Shown one piece after another: positions 11,701-25,150 of a stretch of 64,000 nt of DNA. The notes under the pieces are model-generated. The model was not told the origin of the DNA. It did no database searches and saw nothing but the letters and a program-made list of their open reading frames with translations. The stretch covers positions 7,130,001 through 7,194,000 of the forward strand of contig NC_016133.3 in assembly GCF_000005505.3 (NCBI RefSeq), given 5' to 3'. The translations under genes were made by a program, and so were the position numbers. The stretch comes from Brachypodium distachyon (taxonomy: Eukaryota; Streptophyta; Magnoliopsida; Poales; Poaceae). Within the stretch, counting starts at the first letter, position 1; every line of letters begins with the position of its first letter.

Positions 11701-12994
11701 GGCGGCGGCGGAGGGAGCTGCTCGTGCGAAATCGTATCGACGGAGCGCAGAATAAAACGAGAAACTGCCGACGTTTTCGGAAAAGAAAGCCTCCAGGGTT
11801 ACTCTAACTCAGTACCAGGCCAATAGCCCATGCACCAGCCCACTAGTCCATCCCATAAAAACAAGAAACTCGTTGCCGAATTCTCGAATCGGTGCCTTCT
11901 TTCCCGATCGATCGATCCATTGATCCCGATCGGCGTTTACTGCTCAATCGATGGATCTACAAATGCAGCGATGTTTGCCCAAACTGATCACTGTTTGATT
12001 AATCCAGCCATTGCGTGCCGTCCGTTGACAATCGACTCTGACCAGCGGCTTCAATAAATCTTTCGGGCGATCAGTATGGACAGTCCTCAATCGATGGCCG
12101 CGGTCATGCTCTTCCTGTCAAAAGATCATCTCTAAGCTTTAAGAAAAAACTCATAACCTTTATTCACTTGTCTCTCTTCCACGTCATCAATTATCGTATG
12201 TGGCAGCCTTAAGAAAAAGCTGACGTCACATGTCCTAAAAACATCTCGTCCTAAAAGCATCATCGTTTATGCATGTTTTAAACGATGTGATATCAAAACA
12301 GGTCTCCGCTAAACTTGTTTGTACCATTGCCTGAATGTATACTTTGCCTAAAATCTGTACCATTGTCTAAATGTATACTTTGTCTAAAATCTCTAGGACA
12401 TCGTCCGCATATTGACAACGACAACCCAGTCTTGACGTCCAAATTACCCACCAGAGATGCTTTAGCTATGGCGATAGGAGAAATTATAGACAAACTGCTG
12501 AAAATCCGAAAGGTGAGAATATTTTTAGAGCATTGTCTATATCCACACAAAATTCTTTTGGTGATGCTCTTAACGGACAGTTCCTCTAAACTTCCCGACG
12601 TGCCGTACATACCTAAATCAGACTCCGAATATGCAATCTACAAACATATCCTATACATATGACATATGTAAACCACCAATAATTCATGAACCTCCTCTCA
12701 GGTTCAACTGAATCAACACAGACAGTAGCCAATAAATACGAAGTTATCAATAAAAAAACAGAATGGCAACAGACAGTCATGCACAATGAACAGGTAACAA
12801 AATCATGAAGGGGCAAGCAATTAAGCATTTAGGCAACCAGGTAGGGAAGGACAAACACAAATGAGAAAAAGGTCAGCATTCAGCTTCAAGTAACAGGCAA
12901 AAACATCTGGCCAGATAATTCAATTTGCAAGGTGAACTTCTGATTGTGCAACAAGAGAAAGGTTCTAACAGCCGCTGCACCTAGAGAAAAGATT
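11701..12994. other. Gene-free stretch; likely RPL11 3' flank at its right end
   Basis: No gene recognised. At 12339-12394 a unit of about 36 bp containing GTACCATTGTCTAAATGTAT is tandemly duplicated. The part nearest 12994 is presumably the 3' UTR of the L11 gene, but no polyadenylation site could be fixed. Confidence 0.4.
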
Positions 12995-14787
<1,793 letters not shown>

Positions 14788-14892
14788 GGCGGCAGAAGAT
14801 CGGATATCCTTCGGCTTCTTCGGCGGCGGCGGCAGGGAGACTGGCGTCGAGAGGGGGATGAGGAGGGTGGCGGCGCGGGGTTAAAAGAGAGC

Positions 14893-15003
14893 AACCCTAG
14901 GATGGGAAAAGAGAATGGGCCTGACAGGTTCTCTGCGCAGGAGCATGGGCCTGTTTGCTTAAGTGGGCTTTATACGGCCTATCAATCTATCATCTATTGG
15001 GCT
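14893..15003 (-). promoter_or_regulatory. Proximal RPL11 promoter with site II (TGGGCY) cluster
   Basis: TGGGCC occurs at 14916-14921 and 14946-14951, and TGGGCT at 14964-14969 and 14998-15003, all within about 90 bp upstream of the L11 leader. A CAACCCTAG word at 14892-14900 resembles a telo box. Site II elements with telo boxes are an established signature of plant ribosomal-protein and other proliferation-linked promoters, bound by TCP factors. The motifs are seen directly; their activity is inferred. Confidence 0.65.
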
Positions 15004-16795
15004 GTGGTTTCGTCCAATCTTCTTTTTTCGAAAACTAGCTGTGCGCCTGTGCGTGCTTTTTTAGGGGAATCAAAATTTCCCCTAAAAAGGAAATGCTAGG
15101 TAATCAAAATTATGTAGTATGCACAGGCTGCTCCAAAAAAAAATGTACTATGGACAGGTTGTTTGAATGTTTGTGACTCATATTTTTCATTTTTTTATTA
15201 AATGTTTCTCAAAATAGTAAAAAAGATTATCTCAAAATATACATCAAAACCAATCAACCATAATCAGATCGTGCATATCTAACGCACAGAATGATTGTAA
15301 TTAGATGATTTTGTAGCAATCTAGGGAGTGACCTTGGTAAACTGAACTGATAACCACTAATTCAAATCTTTATAAGTGTGATATGTACACAAGAAAGGGT
15401 CGTACTCTCTAAAATGTAAATATGTATACAAAAGAGGGTTGAAAGAGTAAGAAAATTGGATGCATCCATGATTTCAAATGTTGTCCCTTCCATTTACATA
15501 GGCCATGCCTGTTTTTTTTTACTTTGTAGTACTTTTTGTTTTGCAGATTCACTATTTTATAAGCATTCTTTGTACTCCCTACATCAACACGTGTATTGAG
15601 TTGAAAATTGATTACTCCGTATTATTTCATTTCACTTTTTTGGGGCCACCGACTCGCATCACATTGTCTGGTGAGAAAGTACAAATTATAAGAATCTTCA
15701 ATTCACAAACAAAAAGTAGCCGTGCACTACTTAATTTCTCTGACCGCAATGGAATAAATTATTTATCGGGTTTATTAAATTAGGGTGATCAACTTTTTTT
15801 TTGGGATAAAATTAGGGTGATCAACTGATGAATGTATCACGAGAAGGAGATCCAGTAGGGCCTAGCCGACGTTCAGAAAATATCCTCTTTCCTGTTCTTT
15901 GAAGAGAGATCATTTTACCGTAGTGACCTACCACAGGGGAAGAAGAAGTCGAAGTGGGTGGTGAATCGCCGGGCAAATCTCCTTTGGCAGACGGACAGGA
16001 CCAAGGATTCAAGGGAGAACCCCGGCCACATCCATCCGTCGTCCCTCTGCCAACGGAGGAGTTGCCCTGCAATGCACCTTCACACGCACACGCACATCAA
16101 TCTCAATCTCACTCGCTAATCACCGTCGCCGATCGATACGGGTTTCTGTTCTCTTCCCTTTGGGTGTTGTTGGTTGATTTGCTGCTGAGAGGAGGAGACG
16201 CGACGACGCCGTGCATTTATGCGGTGCTCGGAAACGGCATATCCGCCGGGAACATGCTCCTCCTCGGCCTCTTTCTCCTTTCGTCGCGTTTGCAAGGATC
16301 GGGGGCATGCCAAAAGGAGGAGGAAAGGAAAGGTTCGCCGAGACGGAAAATGCCCACAAAATCGTCGCTTTTATTCCGAGATCTGATAGATCGGGATGCG
16401 CTTTCTGTTAGCCGTTGGGACTTGACCCCGTAGAGAAATAAACAAAGCGCCAAAGCTCTTCTTCGCTGAAAAGCTTTAGATCGATCGCTACGACGCTACG
16501 CCTTCTCCTGGTCTTGGCCGTGAGTAAAGCCAGCAGCAGAGGAGAAATTAGATCCGTGGGAATGTCCTGCGACAAGCTTAGGCGGAATCTAGCGGCACGG
16601 CCCTTTCCTTGGCTCCACCGGAAAGATGCGATTGACCGTGGTCCACGGAATGCGATGTGATTATCCTGATCAACCAATCACTCGTGACCATGGCAAAGGC
16701 AACATCGCAAAGCTTTCTTTTAATCTGCTCCATCTTTCCAACCTCAAGAAGAATATAGCAATCGAGATCAATGGTCCAATAAAGCTTATCTTCTG
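15004..16795. other. Gene-free stretch
   Basis: AT-rich with homopolymer runs. At 15035-15058 the minus strand reads GCACGCACAGGCGCACAGCTAG followed by T, a degenerate match to grass Helitron 3' ends. An 18-bp word, AAATTAGGGTGATCAACT, is duplicated at about 15777 and 15809. GC-richer 15950-16440 is open in several frames but shows no recognisable domain. Confidence 0.35.
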
Positions 16796-16908
16796 CTCCC
16801 TCGGTTTCATGATTCTTGTCGAAATATTACATGTATCTAAATGCTTTTTAGGAATAGATACATCCATTTTTATGCAAATTTAAGACATGAATTATGAAAC
16901 GGAGGAAG
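16796..16908. mobile_element. Stowaway MITE
   Basis: Termini CTCCCTCGGTTTCATGATTC and the inverted GAATTATGAAACGGAGGAAG enclose the common grass Stowaway interior with TTACATGTATCTA and GATACATCCAT. TA follows on the right; on the left the expected TA reads TG, so one duplication base is mutated. Confidence 0.75.
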
Positions 16909-17186
16909 TAATTATTATTTTCTTCCCTAAACAGCGAATTTTTGCTAATTCAAACTCAATGAACTTGTTGGGAAATTCGCCTCAAACTCACTTCAGAGCA
17001 TTTGGCGGAACTTGTATATAAGCCTTTTGAAACCTGCACGTCCAATTTCGACCAACTTCGAAACAATACCAGACTTATCGGAACAAAACAACTCCCTTAA
17101 CGGAGAAAAAAAAGCAGAGAATAGGACTGCACAAGGAAAGGAAGAGCAAGATTGCAAGCTAGCCATCCAATCTGGCAGGCCTAAAG

Positions 17187-17459
17187 GCATCCGCAATGGC
17201 TGACTTTTAACCCGACTCTTATTTAAAATTTGCTTCTACGATGGAAATGGAAATAAAAGAGAGAAGAGAAACTCTTAAGGAAAGAATCGACGAAGAGTCA
17301 GCTAAAAGTCAGTTAAGAGTCGATCTTTAACCATTACACAACATCGCATTCAATGCTAACAAATTATCTAGAGTCAGTTTAAAGACACGAGTCATTGCGC
17401 ATGTTATTTTACCCTTGACTGACATGTATAGTCAGTACTGAATCTACTATTGCGGATGC
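17187..17459. mobile_element. MITE with GCATCCGCAAT termini
   Basis: Left GCATCCGCAATGG and right CTATTGCGGATGC are inverted repeats 273 bp apart. The interior repeats words such as GAGTCAGCTAAAAGTCAG and has no coding capacity. No clear target duplication is visible, so the superfamily is unassigned. Confidence 0.6.
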
Positions 17460-17609
17460 ATTCATTTCTTTTCGCCTTGTGAAGCAGTTGATTAAGTTTA
17501 TCTTTAAAATTTCTTCTCCATTTATAGAGGCTGGGTTTGATCCTTTCAAGATGACAGAGTTCCTGACCGTCCAAAGACTCAGCTTTTCATGCTGAAGGGA
17601 ACCGCCACT

Positions 17610-17832
17610 GGCCCAGTTCTTTTCGACTTCCTAGACCGGCTTCTCTAAGAAGCTGTTCTCCCCCAGATTTCTGGAGAAGTCACCACCTAAATTTGATTAG
17701 TCTTCCAAACTAGTTTGGCCTAAACTACTTTGAAAAGTCAGCTAAATTTGGATATGGGTTCTTCTCCAGAAAACTAGGAGAGTGCAGCTTCTCAGAGAAA
17801 CCAGGTCTAGAAGCCGAAAAGAACACACCCGC
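17610..17832. mobile_element. MITE with long imperfect inverted ends
   Basis: The left 50 bp (GTTCTTTTCGACTTCCTAGA ... TCTCTAAGAAGCTG) are a close inverted match of the right 50 bp (CAGCTTCTCAGAGAAACC ... GAAGCCGAAAAGAAC). The result is a 220-bp foldback. The target duplication is unclear. Confidence 0.55.
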
Positions 17833-19200
17833 CTGCTGTATAATGATGATTTTGTGGTGTTCACGAACAATACCACCAAGTGGGATCTCTATGAACCAAT
17901 CTTGGCAGTTAGATTTTGGAAACACAAATGCTAAAAGGAACATTGGAAAATAACTCGGCATTCTCCCTCTGTTGCTGGACGCTGTAACAATCATATAATG
18001 CCGATAAAGTTGCCTGCTTGTGTTGAAAAAAAAAACTGGCATGACACCGCGATGCAACGCATTTTCCATGGCGCAATACCAAACGCAGCAAGAACGGCAC
18101 ATGGACATGCAGGCCATCACACAGCGCTAAAAGAGGGAAGATCCTTCCCAAGAATTGTTCCATTTGGTAGCATATGCCGGGCATATCCACATTTCGTCTT
18201 GTCTTTCCTCTCGACCTCGCAGGATAAATTGGTGCCCGCCATTGCACAGAGCATGCAACACCTGACCAAGCGAACCAGCAAGTAAGAAAGAGCGTGTTAT
18301 TGAGATGAGGGTGAGAATTACAGTGCGGTTCTCCTCTGGCACGGAGGTCGAGGGTAGCCGGCGGCAATCCGGCCAGCGGCGAGGCTGCCAGTCCGTCCCC
18401 TTGCCAAAGGAGAATTGCCCTGCCATTCATAACCCTCCTGGGTTTATACATATGATGTGTGCTTACTGTGCTGGAAAGACTAAGCATGGCAAATCCTAGG
18501 TCTGTGACGTAAACCTTCCAGTTTTTAAAACGTTTTTCAGATACGCGTCCCTTTAAAAAAAATTTGCAGGAAATTTCTTATGAGGCTTTTCTGGACTATT
18601 TTCAGTAGAACGAGGGCATGATCCAGAAAAAGGTTCCTGCTTTAGACAATGGTACAACAGTATATGATGCTTCCATTTTCCATTTATAGATATAAACAAA
18701 TATATAATATTACAAAGTTAAGTAAACTTGAGCATGCCGGCAAAAATAGTTCCACAATAAACATTAATTGATGGATTACCAATTAGGTCGCAAGAGAAAC
18801 TTAAAAGAGCAAATATCAAAAAACCACTTTTTTAGATGAAAAGGTCCATCATCGCCCTGTTTCATTTCATAGAAACCAAATCCAGTTTAAGCCCAGGTCT
18901 TACAAACCCATACAAGTGTCACCCTCAACATCGAACCAAAACCTTACAGGCTGAGTATCTGAAAAGTAACTGGCACAAAACTAAAAGAACATAATGTAAG
19001 TACCATTTTGTTTGTCAAAATGAAACTATCATAAAACTAGCTGCATGTTTTGTCTTTAAAATGTAATTTCTTGACCTGTTTAGTGTAGTTCTGTGAAAAC
19101 ATTACATACCAAAAGTCATCTGTGAAACATCACATCCTTCTTCATTACCAAATATCATATGCTTAAAGTGTGGATCTATGAAAAGTTAAATGCTAAGGGC
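17833..19200. other. No supported gene; one 192-residue minus-strand open frame
   Basis: The minus-strand frame 18487-17909 stays open for 192 codons but shows no recognisable domain and is Cys/Leu/Arg-rich. It may be a gene fragment or chance. The remainder is AT-rich sequence leading to the hAT element. Confidence 0.3.
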
Positions 19201-21176
19201 TAGGCCTGGTAGTGGGTTGGATTCAAATGGTTTTTATGGTTCGGGCTCTCAACCTGGTCGTCTTTCGGTGGGTGGAAATGGATTGACTTCGCGAATGGAT
19301 GGGTCTGGTGCGGTTTTAACGTAGAAATGGTTTGGGGTGGTTTGGTTTTGGACTCGAACGCTTTGGTTTTGTATGGGCTGAACCCGTGGGCAGAGGAGCA
19401 GCTAGCGTCGTGTCCAGCGTCTTCTCCGTCTTCCCCAGATCCTTGCTGGGGGCCTAGGGTTGCGCTGCCACCGTCTCCCCCATCCGGCGCTCCACCGCCG
19501 GCGTACCTAGGGCCGCCGGATTCCGCGGATCCGGTCCCTCACGCTGCCACAAGATTGTTCCCCAAGGTCCTACTTTGCCACAAGATTCCACCAAGACAAC
19601 TTCCTTTTGCTCCATCCGATCTCAACTAAACCGCCCTTCACTAAATCGGTAAGCAATGTTAGATTCTGTTTTTGGATGAATCCGAGGATTGCTTTCCAGA
19701 ATTTTCGTTTTACTCCCGTTTTTGTTGTTCAAGTAGGTGCAGTACTAATTGAATACCTATTTTATTTGCAGGTACTGATTGAGTAAATGTACTTAATTTG
19801 GCCGTTGGCTCCAAGTACTGCTTACAAGTGATTATTCACATGTCCTAATTTATTTTTTATTGTCTGTTCTGCTCACTATGTTTATGCAGAATTCCCTAAT
19901 GCATTGCTTGAATGTATAGAGAATTAACTACTAAATACTAATATTAATTTCACATATACAGCATGAGAGATGGTTATTTTGATAGGGCAGTTGGTCCTTT
20001 GCTAAGATGTTATTCCAGATTGACAGCACATGTCCACTGCCTCCTCCTAGTCACCGAGACCTTCCACATCTGCCCTGTGAGTGTATCTTAGTTGTGTTGT
20101 AGAACTGCAAGTTTGTCCTGCTTAATATGGTCTGATGCAAATGGTTTTTTTTCGTTAGGAAAACATAACCGTTGATACTAGAGTTTCTTGTTATGTCATG
20201 AGATGTTGTCTGTAATTACTGAATGTGCAATGCCAATCATGCAGCCAGAGCATTCTCTGCATGTATATCTTCTAGTTATGTGAAGCTTGTATGAATATAT
20301 GAAAAATCTGAAGCTTATCAGTGAAGCTTATCTGAATAACTATGTATGTAAAATCTCAAAAGTTATATGTGTGTAGCTACTGTTAGTTCAGAATTAATTG
20401 AACTGAAGCTTAATTATGTCGAGACTAATTCCTGATGTTTCGTCCCTGTATAGATATCACATGGGCCTCCCCTGCTATGCAAATAATTTCCTTTCTATAA
20501 GCAGATCACTCCATGTTTCAGGTGGTGAAGTGTTCACACAAATCATTGTACAAGTGTTGAATGGAAGGAGTCCATGAAGATGGTGACAAAATTGGTGTAA
20601 AAAGATGGGGCTTTTGCTCACTGACCAGATGCACTGAAGTTATGGACCCTAGTAAAGTTACTTGTGTAGTTACTCCCTAGAAATCATGTCTAATGAAGTA
20701 ATAATTCAATCTATGTAACTAACCGTTAATTAAGCAGACATTTGATGGGACTTGATAGTTGCCATTGTTTGCCTGGAAGGATTTTTTTTTTTTTTTTGCA
20801 ATTGTCATTTCACATTACATAATATTTGTTTCATTTGGACAGCAGGGTTAACCTGTACTGCACCTTTAATGTTTCACTTTAAGAGCTGAAGTACCGAATC
20901 CAACAGCCAGCACGTCTGCATGCGCATCGTGGATTGTGAGCTAAACTATCGATGGCTCTTTTAGTGTGTGTACCGTGGTTCCGAAATGGTCTGAAATGGT
21001 TTCCCCAGTCCATTTGGTTGATTCGGATTGGAGTGGGTTGGATGTAGATCGCGTACGAGTTGGTCTGGACTGGATCGAAGGGTCTAGTGTTTGGGGTGGA
21101 TGCGGATTGGTTTTATGTATTGTCTTATCTGGTTTGGTGCGGGTATGGTCCGGATTTCAAACCATTACCAGGCCTA
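19201..21176. mobile_element. Non-autonomous hAT element, relative of the 1.4-4.5 kb element
   Basis: Begins TAGGCCTGGTAGTGGGTTGG and ends CAAACCATTACCAGGCCTA, with the perfect 8-bp duplication CTAAGGGC at 19193-19200 and 21177-21184. The TIR matches the element at 1397-4468, and both share a GC-rich left subterminal zone (19370-19560) and GT-rich right subterminal sequence (20990-21160). At 1976 bp it has no recognisable transposase, including no hATC domain. It is probably a deletion derivative or cousin mobilised in trans. Confidence 0.92.
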
Positions 21177-21184
21177 CTAAGGGC

Positions 21185-21480
21185 CCTCTTGGGTGTAGAA
21201 TTTTCATAGGCATTTTGAGGATTCAATTGCTTTTTTCCCTACAAAAGCCATTTAGATCAACACTTGAGGTTCTCAGATTCCTAGAAGTACCTTTCTGTGC
21301 CCCCAATTCCACATGAAATCTAACACAAGCGTGTCTATCTCTTAGAATATTCATATGCATTTTGGAGGATTCAATTCCTTTTTCCCTGTAAGAGCCCTTT
21401 GGATCAAGGATTGAGGTTTCTCAAATTCCTATCAATACATTTCCATGCCACATTCAATCTGTGACAATACATCAATCGTA
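21185..21480. repeat. Tandemly duplicated block of about 135 bp
   Basis: Two copies of a sequence starting TTCATAKGCATTTTG-GAGGATTCAATT and containing CCTTTTTCCCT, then GGATCAAnnnTTGAGG, then TTCCTA. They lie at about 21206-21303 and 21347-21453. The motif style resembles Tourist-like MITE interiors. The hAT element at 19201 inserted at the left edge of this block. Confidence 0.55.
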
Positions 21481-21722
21481 GAGAAGTCCAATTATGGGCA
21501 AGATCAAAGTAATAACAACAGAACACGTCCTTCCATTCATTGTTTCATACATAGCAAGAACTAGTTTTAGGCATCTATCTTTCATAAGGGAATCTTTGGT
21601 TCCTCACTCCAGACATAAGATGAATCAATTTTGTAAAAACTTTACATCATCATAGACACAAATATGAAAATACAATCAGGATTTTACAGACAGCTCTAAC
21701 CTGTTGCTGAAATGCCTGTACT

Positions 21723-23339
21723 CTAAAGTATGACAATGTTCATGAACTTCCTCTTTGCAAAAGCCAGCCACCATTTGTTTGGAGTGCCATTGGTTCTGTA
21801 TGCACAGTTGAGCAGCCTCCCACTTGTTTCCTCCCTTATCTGCTTCAGATAATTCCTCAACAATTCTGCATTCAAACAGAGAAATTCTTAATTGAGGATC
21901 ACAATCCGTGGGAGTAAGAAAATTCTCCTGTTAGATTTAGTCAATACTGAGTTCCAGCTTTAATTAGTCTACAATTTAAATAAATAATGCTTCACGCTTC
22001 TCTCTCAAAAAAGTAAATTGGGTGAACTCGTGAAATACTAAGCAAACAACTTAATAGCTTGTGCAAAACAGAGTTAGCTTGATTTGACTAAAAGCATATC
22101 CAGCACCCAACTGAAGTAGACGGAGCTACATACCTGCTTCCTCTGGAGATTGGGGAAGGGCGAAAAGTCCAGGGAAAGGAAAACCTGGTTCTCCAGGCAC
22201 AGGAACTTTTTCCAATCCCAGATTTATGATTGCCTTGGTCCCAACAGCCAGTGTCCGGCAGCCTTCTAGTCTTTTCAACGCAATATTAATGTAAGATGTC
22301 AGATAGATAAGCAATTTGTCTGCTGGGCTTTTGACATGAAAGTTCTTGAAGAAAACATTTGCTCGGAAGAAAGTTATTGCTTCATCCACTACGTCTGCTT
22401 TATCTGTAATAGAATGAACACAAATAAGCAGTTCAGCATAGTTGTATAGGAGTGGAAGTACAACATAAAATATGTCTATTGTTGTTACAAAACCTGAATC
22501 TGAGGCTGGGGCTGGGCCCTTTATATGAGTTTTTAATGGAAGCAAAGGACACCCGCACGCTTTAGTGATCTCATCGTCGTCAATGAAACTAGAGTGGTAA
22601 ACCTGTCCAATGAGGGAGAAATTCATATGGTGCTCCGTTGGTGGTTGATGTTAACCACGACCAAACAAGACCTAATAAAAACTAGCAAGGAAAGTTATAA
22701 CAGGTGTCAAGCCCCTTTGGTCATTACTTTCTACCGTTGATATCATCTTGGCCAACGCTTAAAACCCATGAAAGGTGTCATTAACGGTGTTACTCTAATT
22801 GAACCAAAAGATCTACTTCATGGTGTTGTTACCTTTGAACTATTGGACTCAATCAGCATAATCACTGAAGACCATACAAGAACATAGATAAATGGGAATA
22901 AGAGTTCAAAATAAAATCATATAGCTTCATCATTTATTTGGAAGTATACCAAGGGATAGTGTTCTAATTCAATACTGAAGCCAGAAAATGGTCCAATAAT
23001 TTGAGAAATCAAGCAAGGAAAACATTTTTTGAGCTTAGTGTTCTGTATTTTTAGGCTCCAGATTTCACGTCGTTTTAAAGAAAACATTGTTATCTGATGA
23101 AATTCTGCAGTATAGCTGGAAAAACGTGATGGCCCTCAACCTGTTTACAAGGAGAACCCAGTCTATAATCTACCAGCTTCTTCACCAATCTACAACTGAA
23201 CGGAACAACCCAACGTTTGAAATGGAACTTGCCTTTCAGTTGGGCCTTGTTAAAGACTCGGTGGCAACCCGAATTCGGCGGCGATGGTGTGCAAGGGATG
23301 AGACGATCTAGAAGAGGGATAGGGCAAGGAACTCACCAT
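21723..23339 (-). CDS. ARPC3: Actin-related protein 2/3 complex subunit 3 (ARPC3, p21-Arc)
   Basis: Four coding exons on the minus strand: 23339-23337, 22602-22494, 22403-22134 and 21865-21723. They give 174 residues, the usual plant length, with GT-AG introns and a perfect GTGAGT donor after the ATG. Diagnostic blocks are VYHSSF near the start, ACGCPLLPLKTHIKGPAP, DVVDEAITFFRANVFFKNF, DKLLIYLTSYINIALKRLEG, NLGLEKVPVPGEPGFPFPGL, YLKQIREETSGRLLNC, and NKWWLAFAKRKFMN near the C-terminus. ARPC3 is a structural subunit of the Arp2/3 complex, which nucleates branched actin and in plants works downstream of SCAR/WAVE in cell-shape control. The first coding exon is the bare ATG. Upstream are three TGGGCC elements. 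It appears intact. Confidence 0.97.
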
Positions 23340-23680
23340 GGCTGTGGAGGACCGTACGGTACGATGCGCCGCCGACCAACAGGGTTGCTGCCCGCGTGGA
23401 TCTGCCGAGGTCCGACCGCAGGGTGGCGACGAACTGCCGGGGGGCCCCCCGGGGGGGGGGAGGGGGGGCAGGAGATGGATCGGGAGAGAAACGCGGCGCC
23501 ACGAGCCGGCGGCGGGGAATCGGGAGAGGAGGAGATCGATCGCTCGCCTACCTGAGATGCGCTTCGGAATCCGAAGGAAGAAAAGAAAGAGGAAAACAGA
23601 TGCTGGGAGCCTGGGACAAGCAAAAGAAAAACGGACCAGGCCCAACAGAGAAGCGGCCCAATAGCGGAGGCCCAAGAATG
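23340..23680 (-). promoter_or_regulatory. ARPC3 leader and proximal promoter
   Basis: GC-rich DNA upstream of the ARPC3 ATG. Minus-strand TGGGCC (site II) elements lie at 23639-23644, 23655-23660 and 23669-23674. At 23439-23470 there is an uninterrupted C-run/G-run tract, C-rich in the sense strand. Open frames on both strands here are composition artefacts. The transcription start is not fixed. Confidence 0.5.
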
Positions 23681-23889
23681 AAGCGAATAATAAGGCTCTG
23701 CCAAAGGAATAAAAAAAATCCCGAATTCTAAAAAAGAAAAACCGTTCGCATGTCAAATCATGGTTTCTTCGGATACGGTTTTATGTTTTTTTTAAAAGGA
23801 CATGTATCTTTACTATTTTTTAATTTGCAGTTGCGTCCGTAGTAGGCTCGTACGTCATCCCAACTTCAGAGCAATTACATCTCTGTTGC
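23681..23889. other. AT-rich spacer, nothing recognised
   Basis: A short AT-rich stretch between the ARPC3 promoter and the dispersed repeat, with poly-A/T runs and no supported feature. Confidence 0.4.
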
Positions 23890-25150
23890 CACCGTCCCGA
23901 AAGATCGGTATGGTGGCTAGAGGGGGTGGGGTTGAATAAGCGACTAACAAATTTTAATCTTTTTCTATTTCTTTTCTAGAAAGATACAAACACTTAACTT
24001 AGGGTTTACTAAATTTTCTAAAAGTAATGCAACCCTAGGATGAAGTGCAATAGCCGAAGCAACTAAATAACAAGAATGTAAAGGGTAAGAATGGATATCA
24101 CACGAGAGACGAAGATTTCACCGGAGTTCCACCGATTGGGGTATGTGTACGTCTCCGTTTGGAGAAGTGCTCTACCACAAAGGTAGAGACGCCACAAAGG
24201 CTCACTCTATTCTCCTCTCACGGCACCACAAAGGTGAATGAGCTCCACTAATGGCTTCCTTGAAGGCGAAGACCGAACCTTTACAAACTTGACCGGGGCT
24301 AGCTCCACAACTCAATTGGAGGCTCCCAATCCAATCCTCAAGCTCCACAATCCCCAAGGGAAGAGCTCAAGGCAACCATTTCCGTTTAGGGCTCCCAAAT
24401 GCCCAAGAGAAATGAAATCCACAAGAGAAACAAGGGGAATCAACTTTGTGACTTGGTGAAACCCTAGATCTAGGTCTTCTCCTTCAATCCTCAAAGAATC
24501 AACAAGGGGGAAGCTTTTTGGAGGGAGATCTAGTAGAATGAAGCTTAGGGAGTTCTTGGGAGAGAGGGGGCTGTTCTTTGCTTCGTGCTCTGGCCTGAAA
24601 CCCGTTGGGGACGAAGGGGTATGTATTTGGACTCCCCAAAATCTAACCGTTATGCACTGCGAGTTCCAGGGGCGGAACTTCCGCCGGTCACCGGAAGTTC
24701 CGGGTGACCGGAAGTTCCGGCCCTGTTCCGGCTCAACTTCCAGAAATCCACAATGGATTCCAATAGCGTTGCGGACCTGGTCTGGAGGTTGGGTGGAAGT
24801 TCCGGGGTACCGGAACCCCACCGGAACTTCCAGACCTGGGCAGGCAAATGCACACCAGTTAGGCTCTAGAGTTGGTTCTCTCTCACTTTTTGAGTAGGCT
24901 TTATGTGGATGTAAAATGTTTGTTTGTGTACGTGAAAAGCGATTCACCCATTACCTTCCCGTGTGGACTCCCTCTTAATAGTACAGAGTTCCTACGACTC
25001 AATAACCGAAAAAGCCGCTAAAACTCCACTACTCTTCGTTTTCCAACTTGAGGGCATCGAATCGTTTTGCGCCATTTGATATCAAATCTGAAATATTTAA
25101 CGCACGATTAGTCCACAACACACGTTGTCATCACCACCAAAATTAACTAG
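23890..25150. repeat. Dispersed repeat with GGAAGTTCC palindromes
   Basis: Begins near GGTATGGTGGCTAGAGGGGG and ends near ACGTTGTCATCACCACCAAA, wording I associate with high-copy grass repeats (recollection, not a search). It includes a Pro/Ser-rich, stop-containing region with repeated AGCTCCACAA words and a cluster of GGAAGTTCCGG/CCGGAACTTCC palindromes at 24675-24835. There is no coding domain and the class is unknown. Confidence 0.45.

Noticed and set aside
17909..18487. 192-residue minus-strand frame as a gene
   Set aside because: No domain recognised, no promoter or intron structure; kept only as a note.
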